Positions 9,579 through 19,300 of a DNA stretch of 40,291 nucleotides are shown here, one piece after another. Below the pieces are notes generated by a model. The model did not search any database. It was not told the DNA's origin and worked only from the letters and a program-made list of their open reading frames with translations. The stretch's first letter is position 1; every line of letters starts with the position of its first letter. This DNA comes from Candidatus Poseidonia sp. (GTDB taxonomy: Archaea > Thermoplasmatota > Poseidoniia > Poseidoniales > Poseidoniaceae). A program made the position numbers and the translations under genes. The stretch lies in the NCBI GenBank assembly GCA_023254355.1, contig JALRLR010000003.1, positions 1-40,291 on the forward strand. Direction: 5' to 3'.

Positions 9579-10391
9579 TCAATTGTGGAGGGGCGTTTCA
9601 ACCGCCTCATCGGTGTCGGCCTTTCCAATGTAGTGAGAGAAATCGGGTCCGTCTTGGTCGGAGATTCGAAGGTCACCCGAAAACACGTCGGCGATGTAGT
9701 AAAGGACGGTTGATTCGGCAAGGTGCGGTCGGTTGTTCTTCTGGCTCAGGTGTGTGAGGGTGATGGTACGGGTGGCTTCGGTGCACACCTCGGCGAGGAA
9801 TTGGCCGGTTTGGTCGTTCGAAAGGTGGCCGCCACGGCCCGAGATGCGGTCCTTGAGTCGGTAGGGGTAAGGTCCTGAAATCAGTTTGTTGTGGTCGTAG
9901 TTGGCTTCGATGGAGATGTGTTCACATCCCCGCACGTGGGCGACCAATTCGTCGGTCCACGAACCCAAATCGGTGATGATGGCCGCTCGCTCACCCGCAT
10001 GGCTGGCCACGAAGGCCACGTTGTCCGAGCCCGAATGAGGTACGGGGACGGGGAGGATCGCGAGGTCATCACCCACTCGAATCATATCAAGCGCTTCAAA
10101 GAACGTGGTGTGCTCGGGCAGCAGGTCGAGTTCCAGGGCCGTTCGCTCGTTGGCGAGGATTCGCGTTTCCCACTTCGTCTGCATGATGCGTGCTCCTCCA
10201 CCGTGATCTCCGTGGTGGTGCGAGATGAACACGCAATCGATGTCGTGAGGGGTGAGCTGAAGCCGTGCAAGCCGTTTCTCGAGCTGTGTGCCGCTGAATC
10301 CTTGGTCGATGAGCACCTTCACCCTCGGGGTTTCAAGCAGCGTGGAGTTTCCACGGCTGCCGGTTCCAAGGTGCGTGATGGTCATCGTCAT
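9579..10391 (-). CDS. MBL-fold metallo-hydrolase, YycJ/WalJ-like
   Basis: A 270-aa metallo-beta-lactamase-fold enzyme. It opens with HLGTGSRGNSTLLE and has the metal-binding motif SHHHGDHGGG near residue 60. Further conserved elements are TDLGSW, the SIEANYDHN segment, GRGGHLSNDQTG and a late histidine (LTHLSQKNN). The order matches the YycJ/WalJ branch, cytoplasmic metal-dependent hydrolases often regarded as nucleases; the actual substrate here is unknown. ATG 10391 is preferred because GGTGAAGGA lies just upstream; GTG 10406 and ATG 10385 are alternatives. The gene is first in the minus-strand set leading to the pilin-like genes (32-nt gap). Co-transcription may be incidental rather than functional. 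Confidence 0.87.
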   Translation of the reverse strand: MTMTITHLGTGSRGNSTLLETPRVKVLIDQGFSGTQLEKRLARLQLTPHDIDCVFISHHHGDHGGGARIMQTKWETRILANERTALELDLLPEHTTFFEALDMIRVGDDLAILPVPVPHSGSDNVAFVASHAGERAAIITDLGSWTDELVAHVRGCEHISIEANYDHNKLISGPYPYRLKDRISGRGGHLSNDQTGQFLAEVCTEATRTITLTHLSQKNNRPHLAESTVLYYIADVFSGDLRISDQDGPDFSHYIGKADTDEAVETPLHN

Positions 10392-10455
10392 GCGAACATC
10401 CTTCACCCGTCGCGGGTATCACTTGAACACACCGACGAACGGACGAGAAAAGGCT

Positions 10456-10480
10456 CGCTTTGCAAGGGTTTTGCAAAGCG
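10456..10480. promoter_or_regulatory. Perfect 10-bp inverted repeat, operator-like or RNA hairpin
   Basis: CGCTTTGCAA (10456-10465) and TTGCAAAGCG (10471-10480) are perfect inverse complements around a 5-nt spacer. The core TTGCAA occurs twice, 11 bp apart, about one helical turn. It lies in the ~150-nt divergent gap between the MBL-fold gene and the leader ORF/giant secreted protein. That position suits a dimeric regulator site; a transcript hairpin is the alternative. No TATA box could be assigned with confidence. Confidence 0.5.
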
Positions 10481-10531
10481 GCAGACGTGGGATGTATGAA
10501 CAATGTTCCATCACCCTCATAAGCAATCTTT

Positions 10532-10537
10532 GAGGAG
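10532..10537 (+). promoter_or_regulatory. Ribosome-binding site GAGGAG of leader ORF
   Basis: GAGGAG, 6 nt before ATG 10544. It is the best Shine-Dalgarno-like site in the region and points to the short ORF rather than directly to the giant gene at 10579. Confidence 0.6.
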
Positions 10538-10543
10538 TAAACG

Positions 10544-10582
10544 ATGAGCGAAGCGTATGCTTTGCAGTCGGTGAATCCATGA
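10544..10582 (+). CDS. Possible 12-codon leader ORF
   Basis: ATG 10544 opens a 12-residue ORF (MSEAYALQSVNP) ending in TGA at 10580-10582, which overlaps the ATG of the 1915-aa gene at 10579-10581. A strong GAGGAG site precedes it with good spacing, whereas the giant gene has only GGTGA (10570-10574) four bases before its ATG. The arrangement is typical of translational coupling, where ribosomes finishing the short ORF restart on the long one. The peptide has no signal sequence or recognisable run of regulatory codons. It could also be a chance ORF if transcription starts downstream of 10544. Confidence 0.45.
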   Translation: MSEAYALQSVNP

Positions 10583-13500
10583 GGCGCAGTCAAACCACCC
10601 TACTGACCACGCTTGCGGTGATTGCAAGTCTGTTGTTCATGTCTCAGTTCCCGGCGATTTCAAACGTGGCCAACGTCCACCCCGATGACACGACGCAGAC
10701 GCCGCCTCCCAACACCGATTCGGACGGCGACCTCATCCCCGACGTGCACGAAACGTTGTTTGAAGAATGGATGAATTGGACCGCTCCCGACGGCCGGAGT
10801 GTCAGCATGAAGGGACTTGACAAGGACGATGCATCGGACGCCGATACGGACCGCGACCTCGACGGTTTGAACGCCACCGAGGAATTTTGTTGGCCCTACC
10901 CGGCCAACTGTACGGCACCGGGATTCCCCCGTGGCTTGACCGGCCAACTTGATGAGAACAGCGACCGGGTCTACTTGGACCCCCGGATGTCGGACACCGA
11001 TGGCGACGGCATGCCCGATGGTTACGAAGCCTACATGTGTCAGCGGAGCGGTGGTTTTGACCCCATTTCCATTCGTTTCATTTGTCCAACGTTTGACCCT
11101 CTCAACGCCAGCGACCGGGTCCTTGACACCGACAACGACGGCTTTGATGTTAACAGAGACGGATTCATGAGCGAGGCAGAGCGTTACACGGCTCCAGAAG
11201 AGTATGCCCACGGCATGCCGACCAACTACACCAACGAGTTGGATGGCCTGTGGTGTTACGCCACGTTGCCCGACGGGGCCGTTCTGAAGAATTGGCCCTA
11301 CATCCCCTCAGGCGCCAACGCCACCTTCCACAATCTGCTCGCTGCGTGCACCACCCGTGATGTGGACGTCGTGGGTGAAGACATGTGGTTGGGAACCGAT
11401 CCGCTCTTGGACGATTCGGACCGCTATCTCTGGGACGGTTTCTCGATTCGACCGCTTTATCCTTCATTCGGGGACGGGATTCCTGACGGTTGGGAGGTTC
11501 ACTTCGGGCTTGACCCGTTGAACCGTTCGAACGCCCTCGCGGACCCGGACCGCGACGGTTGGGACGCCAATCGTGACGGCGGCATCTCGGAAGACCTCTC
11601 ACGTTCGCTCACCGCCATCAAGCTTGGCGAAGCCCTCTCCACCCTTGAGGAATACATCGTCCACTACGACGACGGTAACACCGTTTATCCCGGTCTGAAG
11701 TCAACCTTTGTTGGCGACACCGAGACGTTCTCGACCATGCCGTTGGTGTACGATGCGCCCGAAGACGTCCTTTCCGTGCTCCACCACGATGTTCGAGCCC
11801 TCGACGAAAACGACGGGACCGTCTACGCCATGACTCGCTACGGTGTGAGTGTTTTCAACGAGGCTGAGGCTACCCAAGCGCATCAATGGCTCCCCCAGGG
11901 GGTTGAATTGAACGACGGTTTCCTGGCTCGGGCCGACACCTCTCCCTACGCCTTGGTGATGGGAACCAGCATCGGTGTTGCCGTCGCCCCCCTGCTGGCT
12001 GATGGTTCGCTGGGCAACCTCCCCACGTGGTCGTGGTCGCTCATCGGGCCCGTCCATGCGGTTGCCCCGCTGGCCAGTGAGGACGTCAACCTCCACATCA
12101 TCGGACTTGGTGATGCCGGTGCTGGAGCGGTCATTGAACTCGACAGCGGTGCAAGCATCGCCGAGACGCACGACCTCGGTCTTGGGATCGCCGCCGGTTT
12201 GGCGGAGGCCAATGCCTCGGTGACGGCCATCCAACACGGTCTTGCCGGAGGGTCAACGCTCAAGCTCTTCGTGGGAACCGACCGTGGATTGTTCATGGTC
12301 GATACCGCTTCGGCACGAGACGAAGTCGCCGGTTCTTGGCGATTCTTTTACACGCAGGATGACGTCGATCTTCCGTCGAACGTGGACGAAGTCCGAAGCC
12401 TGCCTTTGGGAACGGTCGGGAACCCTGCCGAGGTTCGAGCCATGGTGCTTGATGGCCCCGCACCTTCCAACGCTCAAGTGCTTTGGTTCGGAACGCCAGC
12501 TGGCTTGCACAAACTCAACCTGAACGATGACACCATTGACCACAGCGGTTTGTTGTTGCATCCCGGCGTGGATGGGAAATTGTCACGCGAAACCAACAGC
12601 ATTCAAGCCATTCATCCAACCGGGGATGAGGTTTTGGTTGGCTCTGATTGGGGCCTTTGGGCCGTTGCGGGGGATTATGCTTCGGTGTACGGCCTCCAAG
12701 ACCAAACCCGTCTCCCTGGGGAAATTGTCGCCATCACCACCTCGGTTGGTGAAGGAAACGTCACGGTGTACGCCTCGGCTTCTCCAGGTCAATACGCCAA
12801 CCTGTTGCTCATGGACCCGGGTGCGAACGATTCGGACGCTGACGGCATGCCAGACGGTTGGGAGGTGGTTCACGGTTTGGACCCCACCGACCCTTGGGAT
12901 GCGCTCTACGACCATGACGGCGACGGGTTGGACCTCGACCAATCAGGGGACATGAACCTCGAGCGACTTTGGACCAACCTGGATGAATTCCGCTACACCC
13001 GGCTGACGCCTGAAGGCTACAACTCAACCGACCCTCGTTTGGGCGATACCGACGGTGACGGTTTGGGTGACGGTGCCGAGTATTTCGGTTTCTTCTTCGA
13101 GCAATCCAATCTTTGGTGCCACTACACGGTTCAACTGGTTCATGTGTGTGATGATGCAGCGGGGCAAGCCGCCAATGCCACCTACCTTGCCATGGCCAAC
13201 GTCGACAGCGCCACCGACCCCACCAATCCCGACACCGACGGTGACGGCATGCCGGACGGATGGGAAATCCAACACCGCCGCTGGGTCGGCACGACCTTCT
13301 CGGGCGGGAACAATTGGAGCCTTGACCCGCTTCGACCCGATGACGCCCAGTGGGATGCTGACGGTGATGGCCTTCCCAATCTATGCGAATACCAGTGGTC
13401 CATCGTTCGATTGATGGGCGTGAACGGCGATTTGTTGGAAGATTACGGAGAATCGGCGGAGGCCGCTTCGCAATGGGCCGTTGCCGACCCGAACCTCATC

Positions 13501-16326
13501 GATTCCGACGGTGACTCTCTGCCCGATGGTTGGGAGTCGAAGGGCCTGTGTTCGTGGGACCCTTCGCGACGAGGGGTCAATCCGCTGAACGGCTCAGATG
13601 CGTTTGAGAACCCCGACGGTGACGGTTATGACATCAATCATGACGGTGAACTCACCGCCAACGAAGCCTTCGTGAATTACCTCGAGTATCACGTTCGCAC
13701 CGATCTGTTCAACGGAAACATGACGCTTGATGGCGTGGAATTGCCCAACGGGTTCACCACCGACCTGTTCAACCGCATCGGTGACCTCGGTGCTCCCGAG
13801 GCCACCTTTGCTGAGCGAGCCTCCGGGGCGGTGACCTCGGGGCAATCGTTGTACAGCGTGGGCGCAGCCGACCCGTTGAGCGCCGACACGGACGAGGACG
13901 GCATGCCCGACGGTTGGGAAATTTTTCACGCTCGCTGGGATTTACTCGATGACGCATGGACCCTCAACCCGCTTGATTCAACCGACCGATGGAACGATGC
14001 CGACAGCGATGGCATGACCAACTGGGAAGAGTACAACGCCATCTCGCCCGTGTACAGCCAATCCGATGCGAATCGCTCGTCACCTCAATGGTTCGTGACC
14101 ACCATCGGCACGGCCTTCGCGCTTCAACAGTGGCCGGGAATCCCGACCGAGGCATCGTTTGGTGACTTCCTCTCGCAGGACCAAATCAACCTCACCGGAT
14201 GGACCTCTGATCCAAACAACGTCGACACCGACGGTGACGGCATGCTCGATGGTGTGGAACTCCTGTTCACTTCGTGGAACGTCTCGGCCGGGACATGGAC
14301 GCTCAATCCCTTGGTAGCGGGCGACGGTGATTTCGACAGCGACGAGGACGGTCTGATCGATCGCCAAGAATTTGCCCTGGCCACCGAACAACCAGACAAC
14401 GGCATCGAACATCCAAGCGATGCCCCACTCATGCACATCGACGGTGATTTCCAACAACCCACCGAGAAAGCTCAGCGCGTCTTCAACATCCTCATCTCAA
14501 AGGAAACTCGAGGGAAACGCTTGCTGAACGATTTCAATGCATGGCAGCAAGGCGAACCGCCCAACGCCTTCATCGAAGTGGTGTTGGGCATGACGGACCC
14601 CACCATTGCCGATACCGACGGTGACGGCATGTATGACGGGTTTGAGTATTGGTTCACGTCGTGGGATCTGGACCAAAATCGATGGTCCATCAACCCGCTC
14701 ATCGATGGCGATGTCAACCTGGATTCCGACCAGGACAGTTTTGACTGCAACGGCGACGGCGAAATCGATGCCAATGAATCGTTCAGCAATCTTCGAGAGT
14801 GGGAATCACGAACATGGGGGAAGTACCTGAACCGGAACACCGTACCCGCATCCATGGGGATCATTGATTTCGGAGAAGATGCGATGCTGGCCTACCAAGA
14901 AGAACTCGGTTACTCCTTGATTCAGGCACAGGCGGCTTTGTATCAAGACTTCATCGAGAAGGGGCAAGATTCCATGGACCGAATGGCGAAAATCAACTCC
15001 TTGGAAAGCGAGAACTTCAATCGGAGTTTGCGCGGTGTGGCTGACCCGACTCACCCCGATTCAGACAGCGACGGCATTCCCGACGGTTGGGAATACTGTT
15101 ACGCCATTTTTGGGATGAACGACATCACCACTCAAAACCACTGGGCAGCGAACCCGCTCAACCCTTGGGATGTCAACTACGACGGTGATCACGACGGCTG
15201 GTACGACCGAACGGCGTTTGATATCCCTGCAGAACAAGGGACGTGGGAGGACCGAAGTTTCACGCCCTCTGGCAACCTCATCCAAAACGGCATCGGTGAC
15301 CTCCCGTTCACGAACGGCATGGAGTACGATAACGAAACTCGCCCCGATCTCAACGACAGCGACGAAGACAGCCGAACCTACATCACCGAAGTGGTCAACG
15401 GAGCGGTTGTTTCGCATTCCAGAGATTACAACCTCTCCGACGGTCGTGAGGTGTTCAAATACGGTTCCAATCCAAGCGACAACGACACCGACGGCGACAT
15501 GCTCCCTGACTGGTACGAATACAAGTTGGGTTGGAACGAAAGCAACGACAATTACTCCTCGTACCTCCGAATCCGGGTGGTTTGGATTGACGTGGCCACT
15601 GGAGGGCCATGTGACACCTCCACCACCTCCTGTTTGCCGCTCTCCCAAGACGGTTCAGGTGGAACCTTGAGTCGGCCCGATGTCGAGATGGCTTGGTTCA
15701 CCCTCAACCCCGCCGACCCCAACGATGCCAATCTTGACCCCGATCAGGATGGAAACTGGGACTGTACGGGTGCTGGATGCACCTACGAGCCGTACACCAA
15801 CTTCCAAGAATTCTACGCCATCACGGTAAGCGAATACGCCTCTCCCAATGCAGTTCGATTAAGCGGGTTGACCTACGACGGCTCCCCCGTCACCGAAGGT
15901 TGGCAATTCCGTGCGGCCATCTTGGGGCTCGGGCAGTCCAATGAATTGGTGCTGAATTACCTCAAGCTTGACAAGTACGCTGGCCCCGATCGACAGTACG
16001 GGTACATCGTGGACGATCAAGACACGGATTTCCTCACGGTGGACGCCAGCGACGATATCGTGCTCATGGCTGGAAATCGGACCGATCTTTGGGAGATTGT
16101 CTATGCGGGCTCTCCCAACACGGCCCCCGTTCGTGGCGTTGGTGAGCACGAATTTGGATGGTACTTGCTTGACTTTGATGACGACCACCTCGCGGAAGGT
16201 TCCAACCCGATGAATTGGGATACGGACGGGGATTGGATGAACGACTGGTTCGAGGTCCGAGATGACGAAGAGGACGGGGTCCGTGGCGACTCCTCTCCCA
16301 TTCGATACGACTCTCGACAAACCTGA
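10579..16326 (+). CDS. Giant secreted calcium-repeat and beta-propeller protein
   Basis: A 1915-aa exported protein. The signal peptide spans about residues 1-30 (LLTTLAVIASLLFMSQF). About thirteen acidic repeats of the form DTDGDGMPDGWE are spread along it (for example near residues 139, 751, 885, 1102 and 1344), matching thrombospondin type 3 / EF-hand-like calcium loops. Interspersed are canonical EF-hand-type loops: DVNRDGFMSEAE (from residue 190), DINHDGELTANE (1018) and DCNGDGEIDANE (1389). Residues ~390-745 hold repeated FVGTDRGLF / WFGTPAGLH / LVGSDWGLW motifs, a likely beta-propeller. No C-terminal membrane helix is visible, so it may be released or held non-covalently. A structural or adhesive surface role stabilised by calcium is likely; any enzymatic activity is not evident. 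Start is set by the signal peptide. Confidence 0.88.
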   Translation: MRRSQTTLLTTLAVIASLLFMSQFPAISNVANVHPDDTTQTPPPNTDSDGDLIPDVHETLFEEWMNWTAPDGRSVSMKGLDKDDASDADTDRDLDGLNATEEFCWPYPANCTAPGFPRGLTGQLDENSDRVYLDPRMSDTDGDGMPDGYEAYMCQRSGGFDPISIRFICPTFDPLNASDRVLDTDNDGFDVNRDGFMSEAERYTAPEEYAHGMPTNYTNELDGLWCYATLPDGAVLKNWPYIPSGANATFHNLLAACTTRDVDVVGEDMWLGTDPLLDDSDRYLWDGFSIRPLYPSFGDGIPDGWEVHFGLDPLNRSNALADPDRDGWDANRDGGISEDLSRSLTAIKLGEALSTLEEYIVHYDDGNTVYPGLKSTFVGDTETFSTMPLVYDAPEDVLSVLHHDVRALDENDGTVYAMTRYGVSVFNEAEATQAHQWLPQGVELNDGFLARADTSPYALVMGTSIGVAVAPLLADGSLGNLPTWSWSLIGPVHAVAPLASEDVNLHIIGLGDAGAGAVIELDSGASIAETHDLGLGIAAGLAEANASVTAIQHGLAGGSTLKLFVGTDRGLFMVDTASARDEVAGSWRFFYTQDDVDLPSNVDEVRSLPLGTVGNPAEVRAMVLDGPAPSNAQVLWFGTPAGLHKLNLNDDTIDHSGLLLHPGVDGKLSRETNSIQAIHPTGDEVLVGSDWGLWAVAGDYASVYGLQDQTRLPGEIVAITTSVGEGNVTVYASASPGQYANLLLMDPGANDSDADGMPDGWEVVHGLDPTDPWDALYDHDGDGLDLDQSGDMNLERLWTNLDEFRYTRLTPEGYNSTDPRLGDTDGDGLGDGAEYFGFFFEQSNLWCHYTVQLVHVCDDAAGQAANATYLAMANVDSATDPTNPDTDGDGMPDGWEIQHRRWVGTTFSGGNNWSLDPLRPDDAQWDADGDGLPNLCEYQWSIVRLMGVNGDLLEDYGESAEAASQWAVADPNLIDSDGDSLPDGWESKGLCSWDPSRRGVNPLNGSDAFENPDGDGYDINHDGELTANEAFVNYLEYHVRTDLFNGNMTLDGVELPNGFTTDLFNRIGDLGAPEATFAERASGAVTSGQSLYSVGAADPLSADTDEDGMPDGWEIFHARWDLLDDAWTLNPLDSTDRWNDADSDGMTNWEEYNAISPVYSQSDANRSSPQWFVTTIGTAFALQQWPGIPTEASFGDFLSQDQINLTGWTSDPNNVDTDGDGMLDGVELLFTSWNVSAGTWTLNPLVAGDGDFDSDEDGLIDRQEFALATEQPDNGIEHPSDAPLMHIDGDFQQPTEKAQRVFNILISKETRGKRLLNDFNAWQQGEPPNAFIEVVLGMTDPTIADTDGDGMYDGFEYWFTSWDLDQNRWSINPLIDGDVNLDSDQDSFDCNGDGEIDANESFSNLREWESRTWGKYLNRNTVPASMGIIDFGEDAMLAYQEELGYSLIQAQAALYQDFIEKGQDSMDRMAKINSLESENFNRSLRGVADPTHPDSDSDGIPDGWEYCYAIFGMNDITTQNHWAANPLNPWDVNYDGDHDGWYDRTAFDIPAEQGTWEDRSFTPSGNLIQNGIGDLPFTNGMEYDNETRPDLNDSDEDSRTYITEVVNGAVVSHSRDYNLSDGREVFKYGSNPSDNDTDGDMLPDWYEYKLGWNESNDNYSSYLRIRVVWIDVATGGPCDTSTTSCLPLSQDGSGGTLSRPDVEMAWFTLNPADPNDANLDPDQDGNWDCTGAGCTYEPYTNFQEFYAITVSEYASPNAVRLSGLTYDGSPVTEGWQFRAAILGLGQSNELVLNYLKLDKYAGPDRQYGYIVDDQDTDFLTVDASDDIVLMAGNRTDLWEIVYAGSPNTAPVRGVGEHEFGWYLLDFDDDHLAEGSNPMNWDTDGDWMNDWFEVRDDEEDGVRGDSSPIRYDSRQT

Positions 16327-16337
16327 GGCCTTACCTG

Positions 16338-16342
16338 TTTTT
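16338..16342 (+). terminator. Weak T-tract terminator candidate
   Basis: Five T residues 12 nt after the stop of the 1915-aa gene, in a 65-nt intergenic gap. Archaeal termination often occurs at short T tracts, but five is marginal and could be chance. Confidence 0.3.
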
Positions 16343-16349
16343 GTGACGC

Positions 16350-16365
16350 TGAACCGCATGGTTCA
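16350..16365. repeat. Short perfect inverted repeat between the two giant surface genes
   Basis: TGAACC (16350-16355) and GGTTCA (16360-16365) flank GCAT. It lies 26 nt before ATG 16392. It may be an operator, an RNA hairpin or the remnant of a terminator with the T tract just upstream. Confidence 0.4.
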
Positions 16366-16391
16366 AATTGGAAGTCGGCTGTCATGGAGAC

Positions 16392-19300
16392 ATGCAGGGT
16401 AGCGGACAGCATAGATTGAGCGCACGAGGCATATGGTTGCTTCTGGTGGGCCTCATGGTGCTCACGCCTCTCGGCCCGATGGCAAACGTGGTTTCACTCC
16501 AGGCCGAAGCGGCTCCCGGCACCCGCCACGTCTACCAGTTTTCAGGCGGTTCGAGCGAACACATCGCTTTGTATCAAGGGGCCAATCCCGACTTGGGGGC
16601 CTCGGTGGACCTCCCTCGTGGCGCTTTGGTGACCGATGTTACCATGACGCTTTCCGGTGCATCGGCCACCGGTTGGTCACAGGTGGTGGCCGACGACCGC
16701 GTCCACTGGGTGCGAGGCGCTGAAACGGGCATCGACGATCGCAGTGGCGACCTGACCCTGGCGCTCGCCAACATCAGTCGCAACTTCCTTCCACACGGCG
16801 AAGATGCCTACATCAACCCCAACTCCGATGCATGGCTTGACAACGGTTCCTACGCCCTGCGTCAGCCTCACACCTCCAACGCCACGGAGAGCTTGTTCTC
16901 GCAACAGTCCACCAAAACGTCCTCCAGTTTCATGGCGCAAAGCCAAGGAGCCATCCTCAAACATCACGACTGGCTTTTCCTCTCCACGTGGTCCTCCTCC
17001 TCCTTCCACAACGTGGTTGAGCGCCTGTATCCGAACAACGCGACTCGGGAATCGGTCATCACCCTGGACCAAGCCTCGTGTACGCTGCCCCAGAAGCATT
17101 CCTCGTCGTATTACGCCTACTACGGCTTCCGAGATTGGACCGTGACCGACGATGAGCGCCTCTTCGGCATCCTCTCCGGCTATCGATACACCTACGGTTC
17201 GACGGCTCCAGTGAATTATCATCGCGTCATGGAAATGGACATCTCCCGCGATGACACCTGGACCTGCATTGATTCATACGACATTTCACCATCGGTCGGT
17301 GAGTACACCGGTATTGCCTATGACCGCGTCTCGGGGAAAGTCTGGGTCGCACACAACGCAATGAACCGCCTTTACGCCTACGACTTTGCCGGTGATGGGA
17401 CCGGAACCTACACTCGGAGCCAAGAGTTCTACACCTACACCTCCTCATCGTCCTCAACCTGGGAGTGCGGTGGCAGCACCAGCAGCAACCAGAAGCAAAT
17501 GCTTCGTGGCTTGGCCGTGAACGGCTCGACGTTCTACATGCGCTGCCAAAAAGACCAGTACTACAACGACCGTGACCAATTGGAGGCTTGGTCCGTTTCG
17601 GGCAGTTCCTCCGCCCTCATCCCCGAGAACACGGTTCGACAGATTTCCCGCCTTGGCTACGGGTTGCAATACGACGGCGAGCGATTTGTCACCGTGGACA
17701 GTGGGTATTCCACCTGGTCGGGTGCCACCCTGTATTACCGAGAGTTCGGCACCGGCTGGATGTACGAAACGACCCCGTCACCCGGCACCACCACGTGGTA
17801 CGGTGATGTCATCCGGACCGGAGACGATGTATTGGCCGCCAACGTGCAGACCTATTGGTCCGCCGCTTCCATCGGGGACCGGGTTGACTACTGGATTTCA
17901 GCGGACAACGGCACCCACTGGGAAGAGGTGGAGTCCAACGCCACCATTCACTTCGACCACCCCGGGAACGAACTGGTTTGGAAAGCACAACTGATTGGTT
18001 CAACGGCCGTTTCGTGGTGGGTTGACATGGATTACGCCACCGCTTACTCGTTGCAAGGCGATTGGACTTCACCCCACTTCAACACCGGTACCAAAGTGGG
18101 GAAGGTCCGCCCTCAGTGGACCGCTGATGTCCCTTCAGGGACCACCCTCAGCGTCCAAGTGTCCAACGACAACGGGACAACGTGGCTCGACGCCGTCAAC
18201 AACGGCGAGACCAGTTTCTCGACCGAAGCGGCCGGGAACACGCTACGGTATGCCATCGTCATGGGCACCAGCGACCTCACCAAGACACCCAAACTCGACC
18301 GATTCGTCCTCGAATACGAAGAGGGCTATCCTGACCGACCGATGCTGGATATCGGAGGGGACGGCACCTACGATTGGGAATCCGTCCTGTTCCTGAACGA
18401 ATCCTCGGTGGTTGCCTCTGACGATTCTCCGGTCGGCGATGTCGTCAAGCAGGCGCCAACGCTGGTGGATGCCTTCAACGACCATATCCCTGAGAACGGC
18501 GATGGCACGGTGAACATCCCCATCGGTGTGAAGGCTGCCAGTTCGGGGCGGGTGAAGATATCCAATATCGACATCACCTACGCCATGCAAACCCGTGCCG
18601 TTGATGCGTCCTTTGAGGGTGGTCTCGCCGCCCCTGACGGCATTTATCGAAATTTCATCACGCGGGTTGCACCGGGTGACGATGTGGACCGAGTGACCAA
18701 GGCGGTCATTGGCATCGATCACTCGCACGGCGAAAACCCCTCCTTCACCTGGGAACGCGGCGACTCGTGCACGGTCAATTCCGATGCTGGCGGTATCGTC
18801 GTGTTCGACGTCGCCAATTGCACCTCTTCGGTGGATGCAAACGACGTGGTGTCCATTTGGATGCCGACCAAAGTGAACTGGACGTGGGACGATGAATCCA
18901 GGACCGAAGCCATCATCTCGGTTGAAGATGACTTGGGTCCGTCGGTCAACCAATGGGAATCCTCGTCCATGAAACTCGTGGTTGAGAACGATATCCAACT
19001 TGACGGACTGCGAGTTTGGGAGGAAACGGGTCGTCAGTTGTACCCCATGGATTGGGTTCGAGGCGGCTTCAACTTGAGTTTCAGCGGGTCCATCCATTTC
19101 CAAGATTCTCAACTCATGCCACCCGCAGGAAGTTTCTCGCTTCGCGTGATCGGGCAAAACGTCACGTATGACGGCGACCCCATGGGTGAACCCATGGTGC
19201 TCTACGAGGAAGTGAATCCCGCCTTTGGCGCTTACAACATGACCTTCACGTCCCCCATCGAGTCCACACCAGGCGGGATGATTTTCTATGTTCAAGCGGT

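Noticed and set aside
10993-14778. Dockerin/cellulosome interpretation of the calcium loops
   Set aside because: Loops are scattered along 1900 residues instead of the paired ~22-residue C-terminal dockerin unit, and no cohesin is seen.
10993-16260. Repeated GAC-ACC-GAC-GGT-GAC-like DNA units, considered as CRISPR or satellite repeats
   Set aside because: Spacing is irregular, copies differ at synonymous sites and all lie in one frame as DxDxDG calcium loops.
18243-19295. Minus-strand ORF of 350 codons inside the second giant surface gene
   Set aside because: Composition is that of an antisense frame; the plus frame runs unbroken from signal peptide to C-terminal anchor.
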